A stretch of DNA of 64,000 nt from Rhexocercosporidium sp. MPI-PUGE-AT-0058 (taxonomy: Eukaryota > Ascomycota > Leotiomycetes > Helotiales): contig JAGTJL010000010.1 of assembly GCA_020746875.1 (NCBI GenBank), forward strand, positions 1,736,001 to 1,800,000, written 5' to 3'. Every line of letters starts with the position of its first letter. Positions within the stretch are counted from its first letter, which is position 1. Of this stretch, positions 56,949 to 64,000 are shown one piece after another. The notes under the pieces are model-generated. The model saw only the letters and a program-made list of their open reading frames with translations. It was not told the DNA's origin and made no database searches. The position numbers were made by a program, and so were the translations under genes.

Positions 56949-58122
56949 CTTGAGATTGCAAAGGATGAGGTCAAGAATTGGCTTCACGACGATGTTGTAT
57001 GTGAGATGGTGTGGTGTTGTGGTTTTGCGGTATCGATTTCGGATTTCTAGGTAAGTGAGGAAGAGCGATGAAGCGGAAGGAGACACAATATATATTAAAT
57101 CCACATGCATCTACTCTGCCTAATACCCCATCTGCCATTTTCTGCACGACCTACTAGAAGATTCGATCACATTCGTACAGGACAACACAAGGGCTCGTAC
57201 CTGCACAAGCAACCTCGCTTTGGAACGGCATTGGCTGAATGAAGTAGGCTGTACTTACCTGCCTGCGGGTAAACAGCTTCCGAGCAAGATCGGGGTGAAT
57301 ACTGGTCAGTTGATGATGGATTTGCTACACTGGAATGTTCAATTTTGAGACCATACATACGGCTTGAGAAAAAGCCGTCTACTGTGCTTCCGATGACTGG
57401 AGGGTTCGAGACGCCACCAAGGTCTTTTGTGGAAGGGGAGGCGAGATAGGGCTACTGTGGGAGGGAAGTACAGATCTCAGATACGATCTAAGAAACGGAA
57501 AGATGCTGAGAACTTTGGCTACACGAAGGCATTGCCAAGTGCATAGTTCGGGGAGTTGGCAAGCAAAAGTAAGTTACATGCAAGCTGAGTAGACGGATAA
57601 GATGGTAGGAGGAAGCAGATTCTAGCTCTTCGAAAGGATACGAGATAGCGAGGAAATCAACGAAAAGAAAGAAGTTGCTTCTGTGCCTTCCATGTGTGTA
57701 CTGTACTTGTGATGTTTCATTACGGAAACCTTTAGATCTCATTTCATTCTCGTTGGAAAATCAGAAAATCTTCCTCGTTTCTTCTACTGCTCACACATAG
57801 AACGCTAACCATATTTTCTCCACGCCGATTTTCTTCCCAGGTTTGAAATTATTCAAATTACCTCCCAACCCAATGAGAACCCTCATAGATCAATCTTCTT
57901 CTGTCCTCTGCTTTAGGAATCTTTCCCTCTTGCTAGAACCCTCTTTCCACTCCAAGGCGCGTGCGTGAATGCATATCTAGCAAGGAGTGCACTCACAGCA
58001 GACGCTCGTGAAGCAATTGAATTGCTGGCTATTTTGGCAATTGAACACATTAGCGAATACGCTCCTTCTCAAATACAATGCTTTCTCTTTTTGCACAAAA
58101 GCAGCTTCTCTATCATCACATA
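56949..58122. other. spacer between the two related secreted-protein genes
   Basis: No further copy of the Cys motif was found between the two genes on either strand. The part next to 56949 must hold the promoter of protein A; the part next to 58122 is the 3' flank of protein B. Confidence 0.5.
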
Positions 58123-58386
58123 CTATCTCATAAGGGAGAGTCTGTCCTGGAAAATACATAGAGAGGAACAGGGAGAGAAAAAGAAAACCCACAATGGGTC
58201 CTGGATGCCTCCACAGCTGTCACAGTAGGCTTTGTTGTAACATGGATGGTAGCATTGGCACCGTTCTGAGTTGCGCGCTGCGAGCGTGAGGATGTCAAAC
58301 TTCGTCGAGGGAGAGGTTGGAGCTGCAAATGTGGAGGTGGTGAGCAAGGCGATAGCTACGAGGGCGGTGGTGAGAAGATGATGCAT
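58123..58386 (-). CDS. small secreted cysteine-motif protein B
   Basis: Predicted secreted protein of 87 residues. Signal peptide MHHLLTTALVAIALLTTSTF followed by AAP; a short spacer; then the block RCQCYHPCYNKAYCDSCGG, matching protein A. The C-terminal tail is again hydrophobic (PLWVFFFSPCSSLCIF) and here carries two more cysteines. As for protein A, the true 3' end could be altered by an unseen intron. Small size, signal peptide and Cys spacing fit apoplastic effector or antimicrobial-type peptides, but no named family is recognised. Promoter side faces 58.4-59.2 kb. Confidence 0.65.
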   Translation of the reverse strand: MHHLLTTALVAIALLTTSTFAAPTSPSTKFDILTLAARNSERCQCYHPCYNKAYCDSCGGIQDPLWVFFFSPCSSLCIFQDRLSLMR

Positions 58387-59191
58387 TTTTGCAATTTTGT
58401 TCGATAGGTCTTGTTGGTCGAAATCGAGTCCGAATGAAATGGGGTTGGAGGATTGGAATAGAAGTGGAATGGTGTGGATGTTCTCGACGTGATGTTCGGT
58501 AAAGTACTCAAAACAAAACAGGAAACGGCTTCGCTAATTTATTTCTAGTGATGTCCTGGTTCTATACTCGGGGTGGTAAGTGTTTGGAATTGACAATGCA
58601 TGTACAATTAACTTCGACGACGATGATCTGGCTGGTCATTTCATGGTGTCTGGATCCCCACCAGAGAAACATTCGTTGCCTATCTCATGCTCAACAAAAA
58701 CCAAGAACAACTCGAGAGCCGAGCAAAACCACAAGATCACTATCCTGCAAGGAGCCGCATCGATATGTAACAGCCCCTCACCCATCGACGTTGAACATGT
58801 CCCTGAGCCACGTCATCACTTACGCCAATTCTGTGCTTCCTTAGGTGAATCCTTCCATCCTCGCTGTCTTCGTTCATCGAATTTATTCATGTTACAATAT
58901 TGTACAACCGTGCTGCCTAGATACAGACTAGCAGACGGCACGGATCTCATTAAATCTGCCGCCTGGGATAACCACACACATATGGCACACAACACAATCA
59001 ACGTTCATGCTCGCTATGCGAAGACCGGACCCATACCAGACCAGACCAATTCGAGAGAAGAGATGCGAGCCGGTGCTCATGAGACCAGCACCGTCCGTCG
59101 AAAAGTTATACACGAGTGCCCGCCCTTCCTCTGCACTCCCTACCCCATTACACCAACATAACCCCATCTTTCAGACCGCTTCTTCGGAGTC
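58387..59191. other. intergenic region
   Basis: Between the start of secreted protein B and the 3' end of TIM50 (both minus strand). Contains the promoter of B. No gene recognised. Confidence 0.5.
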
Positions 59192-60970
59192 TTATTTCGA
59201 GCTACCGAACCAGCCCGAGAAACCCGATTTCATGGCCTTTGTCGCTTCCTCCTTGGCTCTCTCCTCGAGCGCCGCTTCTTCCTTCAGCCATTTCTCGCCG
59301 TTCTCTCGGATCTCCTTCTCTAGAGCTTCGTAATTCCGCTGTCCTCTTTCTCTTGCCTGGTCTTGCAGCATCTTGCCTTGTGCGAATGCTTCGGCTGGTG
59401 TCTGGTCCGCGGGGTCCATCATCATGCTCTGGTGTTTGATGCCTAGCGCGTTACCCAAAAATCCCACACCGGAGTGCTTGGGGCGCTTCTTCTTCTCCTC
59501 TTCTACTTGTTCCTGGAACTTCTTTCTCGCGATAGCTTCGCGGCGGGCAAACTCGGTGGGAATGTGTTGCCCCTCGAAAGAGGCGATTGCTTTCCGTACG
59601 TCGGAGTAAGCCATTGTGTGAATGTATTCCAGGAAGGGAATTAGGGAAACGAGTTCCTTGTCTTGGACGTTGCCCTCCCATGGCTTGAGGACTATGGCGT
59701 TCTCAGGTTGTTTCTGAACATGTGCAGCTTTGGTATCAAGTATGATTACTTTTGAAAGGTCGCGGTTGAGATATTCAAGATCCTACATATGTCAGTGTAG
59801 TCCAGCTTCTAGCTCATCGGGGCACTTTACCTTGATGTATTCTCCATTCTCATAGCGGGTGGCCTCTCGAAAAAGGGGCCAGGTGACGATATGGAACGGA
59901 TCTAGTTTCCGAATAATAGGTTCCGCCATTGCCCAAGGTTGACTGGTGAAAATGACCAGCTCGTAGTATTGACTCAAGTATCGCAGGAAATAATCAACTC
60001 CAGGTCGCTTCGCCATTCTCCACCCATGCTCTCTTGTCCATTCGCTGTGAATCAGCAGATCTTCCAAACTCAAAACCAGGGTATATGGCCGCTCGAAAAT
60101 TGGATCTGGATCTGGCAGAAGCTTTCGGAAAGCTGGTTCGTTGTAGTAGTTCAATTGGTCTCCTAATCGAGCCTTCGCACGATTCCACATCAACCCCAAT
60201 GCCCATCCTGAGGGCGCATCTGGGTGTGCCTTTTCTTCCTCTTCCGTCTCCCAGTTTCGTCCTAGGAAGACTGTTCCAGTCACTGAAAGGACAGCAAACA
60301 TAGCGTACATGTAGTTTGCGAACCGTAACCTCTTCTTCTCGGATGAAGAGACATATGCTGACGCTGGGAGTTCCCCACGACCCCGTCCACCTCCACCCGG
60401 AGCCTCTGGTTCCTCCGCCTCTGTCAAATTAAACTTCAAAGGCGATTTCGATGTGCTGCCCGTAGTTTCGTAATCCAAAGTCGATGGGATTCCTCGTGTT
60501 AGATCCGGCAGAGGTTGACTGGGAGCTTTGGCTCCTGCAGGATCAATGTCAGATGGCGAGGATCCTTGAGGAGTTGTATTTTCTGATGGCGAGGCTGCAG
60601 TATCGAATTCTGCTTCCTTTCCAGAGACATCCTTATCTTCTCCTTTCCTCGAAGCTGCATTGAAGACCCCAGCTCCTGCTGCTCCAGCAGCACCTTTGCC
60701 GACTTCAGGTTGCTTCGTTGGGAAATCGGGTCTCCTATCAAAGCTCTTGGGCGGTTGCTGACTCGAAGTTGGAGCTTGTCCTCCTGGTCGTCCCACGGGG
60801 GCGTTCACAGGTTTCGAGAAGTCTGTTGATTTCTTTTGTCCTTGATTAGGTGGTCGATTGTTGCGTGCCATAGACCGAATCCATACTGTCGATGATGCTA
60901 TCCTGTATGCTGCTGGTGTCGTCCTTAACCCGGAGGTCTGCAACGAGCGAAATGCTGCTCTGGCCAGCAT
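59192..60970 (-). CDS. TIM50: mitochondrial import receptor subunit Tim50
   Basis: Inner-membrane subunit of the TIM23 presequence translocase, which receives precursors in the intermembrane space and keeps the channel closed at rest. Two exons, 60970-59831 and 59782-59192, give 576 residues, somewhat long for the family. The N-terminus (MLARAAFRSLQTSGLRTTPA) is a mitochondrial presequence. A long Gly/Pro/Ser-rich matrix stretch precedes one membrane segment, YMYAMFAVLSVTGTVFLG. The FCP1-like/NIF domain follows: PYTLVLSLEDLLIHSEWTRE, RPGVDYFLRYLSQYYELVIF, TSQPWAMAEPIIRKLDP, and after the intron LEYLNRDLSKVIILDT. The phosphatase DxDxT motif is degenerate (LSLEDLLIHS), as is normal for Tim50, which is not a phosphatase. 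The C-terminal helix (EEEKKKRPKHSGVGFLGNAL) is charged. Start codons of this gene and the 2EXR gene are 615 bases apart, divergent. Confidence 0.96.
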
Positions 60971-61585
60971 TTTGAAAGAGAAATGAACAGATTATAATAC
61001 ACAGCTATTTTCAGTTAAGAAGATAGACTAGCTGGCTGGCTGGATGTGTGGTTGGCAGTCGAACATTCAAGTTGGGTCAGGCCATCCAGAAATCTTTCTG
61101 TGAAAATGGACCTAGAGCCGATGTAGTTAGATCCATGGCCTAGCTCCGAGCTCGCCACGAAGTATATATTTCTGCGTTCTCCTCGACCTTCTTTCACAAT
61201 CAAGTTGACCGTCGCCTTCTCAGAAATTGATTCGTTTTTCCTTTCTATGGACCTCGAGCTGAATAAGGTAGACCAGAAGAAATGGCATGCTCAAGAATTG
61301 GATGTTAGACGACCAGTGCTTCGTGGCACTGGTCGTCCATAGCAATTCGATCCCGTTGCACCTCTACAATTCAATCTCAATATATCACAAAGCATCCTCT
61401 TTTCCCTCAACGCACCTCTTCCGGAGTAGTTATAACCACCAATCATACATATATCTATCATTCAGGGTGTTCACTACGATTCCGAATCACGTCGTGTCCT
61501 TTTGAATCCTCTGACAAACCTCTCTACCCCCATATACCCCGCTCGAGAACTCTTCCGGCTCCTCCCACAACCAACTTCCACCAAG
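60971..61585. promoter_or_regulatory. divergent TIM50 / 2EXR promoter
   Basis: The 615 bases between two divergent start codons hold both promoters. The right half is CT/CA-rich (ATATATCTATC, ACTCTTCCGG) and runs into the leader of the 2EXR gene. An in-frame TTG at 61502 extends the downstream frame but is not a likely start. Confidence 0.55.
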
Positions 61586-62470
61586 ATGAAAGGGCGTGCA
61601 AACAATAGACTCGCCTTACGGCCCAAGAGTACCTTCCCAACTCCCCAGTCTTCTCGATTTACAACGCCAGCATCCTCTACCCTCACATCTGCCGTCAACT
61701 CTACCTATCCATCAGAAGCCGAAGATGAGGACGCCACCCCGAGGACGAGGCCCTTCCCATTCCTCTCCCTTCCCTCCGAACTACGAAATAAGATATACTA
61801 TCTGGTATTCGCTGCAGCGCCAGCCGTGATCGACCTCGATCCCACTACCCACAGACTCTACCACCGAATGCAGCTTTTCGCGCTCTTTAGGGTCTCCCGC
61901 CAAATACATAGCGAGACCAAACACCACTTCTTCAGCACGCATACCTTCCGAATCTTCCCTACGTATCCAGGCAAATACTTCAAGACCAAGCGACCACTTC
62001 TCGCACGTCTGCCGGCTCATTCTCGTGAGTCCATCACGTCGCTCCAGCTCCGTGTTGGTCCGGGTTGGAATAACCCGCCACAGGGATGGGTCGTGAATGA
62101 TGCGCTGGGATTGAAGGATTGCACCAGTGTCAGGACGCTCAAGGTCTTCGTGGAGTGCGATCCTAGTGATGCAATTTTCGCCGGGTTCCGGAAGAGCGAG
62201 GGTTTCTACGAGCGCTTCTCTGCGAATCTGCTAGAGGCTGTTCTGAAAGAAATTCCTAGCATCAAAGTTGTGGAGTTCGATGCGTATACCTCGGTGTCTA
62301 GGACTGGAGATATGATGTCCGGACTGGGTAAGGTGGTTTCCAAACATGACAAGATCGTGGCTTGGGGTGAGGAGCGTGGTTGGGATAAGGAGAGTGATCA
62401 GGTCTGGCTGGATGCTATTTTGATGCATGGAGTTGGCAGATTGAGTAAGAGCGTTGCAGTATTTGCGTGA
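61586..62470 (+). CDS. 2EXR/F-box-like fungal protein
   Basis: Single-exon gene for 294 residues, starting at the first in-frame ATG (MKGRANNRLALRPKS). A Ser/Thr/Pro-rich lead of about 60 residues is followed by the motif FPFLSLPSELRNKIYYLVF, the fungal F-box-like / 2EXR signature (L-P-x-E-L/I-R-x-x-I-Y), then HRMQLFALFRVSRQIHSETK, also typical (R-V-S-R-Q-I-H-x-E). The C-terminal half has alternating helices and strands without repeats or known domains. This is one of the large lineage-expanded families of Pezizomycotina; true F-box (Skp1-binding) function is not established for most members. Divergent from TIM50. Confidence 0.85.
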   Translation: MKGRANNRLALRPKSTFPTPQSSRFTTPASSTLTSAVNSTYPSEAEDEDATPRTRPFPFLSLPSELRNKIYYLVFAAAPAVIDLDPTTHRLYHRMQLFALFRVSRQIHSETKHHFFSTHTFRIFPTYPGKYFKTKRPLLARLPAHSRESITSLQLRVGPGWNNPPQGWVVNDALGLKDCTSVRTLKVFVECDPSDAIFAGFRKSEGFYERFSANLLEAVLKEIPSIKVVEFDAYTSVSRTGDMMSGLGKVVSKHDKIVAWGEERGWDKESDQVWLDAILMHGVGRLSKSVAVFA

Positions 62471-64000
62471 GTGCAGGAGACTCTTCACTACTTTACAGTG
62501 GAATTAAATGTGGTTGACTATCGCTTGAAGTTTGCTATAATGTTGCATTTGGCACGATCTAGGTTGCGGATTATGTGCGCTTACATTTGGTTCTATGACG
62601 ACTCTGTTGAGTGGACCACTAGCAAAACGGAATCAGGTTTATGGCTTTCCTGGTGCATTTGGATAGAATATCGCCTCTTCGCCTCTTCAGTGCTTTGGTT
62701 CCTTTCATCCATCCACAGCTGTCTGGAACTACCTAGGCAATCATGATGTTGCATGGCGACTCATATGTTACATTGCCACTGTCAAGCTCTATCCAATGGC
62801 CAATATGCCGTCTCATAAACACTTGATTCCATAAACTTGACAACAGTCAATGCTCCCATAAAAAACAAGATCAATATCAAATAGACGGCGCTCGACAAAT
62901 CAATTCTTAAAGCAGGTAACGGGCATGCGCTCATTCAATGTAAAGTCATTCACATCACCGACATATCAGTCAGTAATCAAAGTTGACTCGGTCGTTTGCG
63001 GTACTCCAGCCGAGGATTTTTTTGGTAGTTGGCCACTCTAAGAGTGAGTCATGGAGCTATGTATCTCCAAGAAGGATATGTTTGGCTGTGGACGTACGTG
63101 GTTCTTGGGTTTCGGAAACTGAATTCATTGTACCTACCTCGACGGCGTGAGGTTCTGCAAGGGATACCATTCATAGGCATTCATTACAATAGATGTATCT
63201 TGACAAGGTCTAAAGCTTACACCAAACTTACTAGTTAGCATCGTTAGGCAAGTATGTCATTTGAAGCGAAGCGATTTGCTGAGGAGGTTTATAGACGAGT
63301 CGTGAAATCAAGAATGTGCCCGATTTAGGGAAACACATTTACGTGAATTAGAAGCCCTTTTTTATGCTGGCTTATTGTTAGCTAGCCTGTCTATTCACGG
63401 CTTGAGTTGGTCGGGAGAATAATCTGTGATCTATTATAGAGGGGACCTCGCTTAAATCAATACTTGAGCTTGTGTGTTGTGGCTTTTCACACCAGATCTT
63501 TTATGGACATATGGGAAGGGAGGTTTCCTACTCTCCATTAGACACAAGATGATTCCTAATGAAAAAAGGTTTGAAGAAGCTGCTGTGGAGAGGTTGGCGG
63601 GGTGGAGTGTTTCTCGATAGAGCATGTTGGGGTTCTCTAACTTTCCCAGGGCTTGAAAGAGAGATGTCCTGACTCGTACAGGGTATGAGGGCCACTTGTG
63701 AAAGTTCTGAGAAATATACAGCACTTTAGAAAACTTCTGAAGCGTTAAGGATGCTAAGATGATGTTTCAGTAATCCTTAAGAGGGAGGTGCGTGAAAAGG
63801 TTGAACAGGTAAACAAGTGTGGACATCGTTTTTCTGCTATGGCGTAGAGATACTGGCGTCCACGTAAGTGACTATCTGCCAGCATCGTTTACGGCCAAGC
63901 AAAGATTCTGCGAACGAAACTTTCAAAAGCAAGATTTTTTTTGGCAGTCGTTGTTATGTTTAACTACCATGTTATGGCAATACTCATGAATATACGTTGT
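62471..64000. other. terminal 1.5 kb without a recognised gene
   Basis: After the 2EXR gene only short, domain-free frames are present. A gene extending beyond the window edge on either strand cannot be ruled out. Confidence 0.45.

Noticed and set aside
56949..57110. Upstream extension of secreted protein A
   Set aside because: The open frame continues upstream, but the internal ATG at 56948 starts a clean signal peptide, which the longer form would bury.
61502..61585. Upstream extension of the 2EXR gene
   Set aside because: The extension begins with TTG, not ATG; the first in-frame ATG is 61586.
1..64000. tRNA, rRNA and CRISPR arrays
   Set aside because: I looked for T-loop (GGTTCGA) patterns with flanking stems, rRNA core sequences and regularly spaced direct repeats. 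Isolated TTCGA matches lacked cloverleaf context, and no array was found.

Overview
This window is nuclear DNA of a filamentous ascomycete (Pezizomycotina). The genes have short introns with GT...AG ends, the proteins are typical of such fungi (Srk1-type kinase, RpdA-type histone deacetylase, Tim50, HET-domain relic, LicD/Mnn4-like protein, 2EXR/F-box-like and Clr5-like proteins), and upstream regions are pyrimidine-rich. A member of the Leotiomycetes is my guess from the overall character of the proteins; the sequence does not prove it. Gene models were assembled by hand from reading frames, splice sites and phase, and every multi-exon model below closes in frame.

Layout. 1-5 kb: no recognisable gene. 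5.0-6.4 kb: secreted alpha-carbonic anhydrase. 6.4-12.2 kb: a 5.8-kb gene-free stretch with a recurring GTTGCAYRTCGC-like motif. 12.2-14.5 kb: Srk1/Rck2-type kinase. 15.3-17.0 kb: a decayed repeat block holding a TA-flanked MITE, a second terminal-inverted-repeat candidate and four copies of a diverged repeat. 17.2-17.9 kb: a 12-cysteine secreted protein (candidate effector) beside that block. 19.2-25.8 kb: MTC1-like gene and a large AT-hook/C2HC nuclear protein, divergently transcribed. 27.1-31.1 kb: DNA photolyase and a BTB protein. 32.6-34.2 kb: a broken HET-domain gene. 34.6-36.3 kb: cytochrome P450. 38.8-40.4 kb: LicD/Mnn4-like protein. 41.6-42.2 kb: small secreted protein. 44.7-50.6 kb: a housekeeping cluster of ribosomal protein uL14, class I histone deacetylase and proteasome deubiquitinase Rpn11. 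50.6-55.1 kb: gene-free, with an AT-rich island. 55.2-56.0 kb: Clr5-like protein. 56.6-58.4 kb: two related small secreted cysteine-motif proteins. 59.2-61.0 kb: TIM50. 61.6-62.5 kb: 2EXR/F-box-like protein. 62.5-64 kb: nothing recognised.

The conserved housekeeping genes sit mostly as divergent pairs with 0.6-kb shared promoters (MTC1/AT-hook, HDAC/RPN11, TIM50/2EXR). Fast-evolving genes (candidate effector, HET relic, P450, paired secreted proteins) sit in gene-poor or repeat-containing stretches. I see no biosynthetic cluster, CRISPR array, rRNA or convincing tRNA. The most interesting items are the repeat block with the adjacent 12-Cys protein, the HET relic whose two stops fit C-to-T change at glutamine codons, the paired secreted proteins with a shared cysteine motif, and a photolyase with two plausible starts suggesting mitochondrial and nuclear forms.
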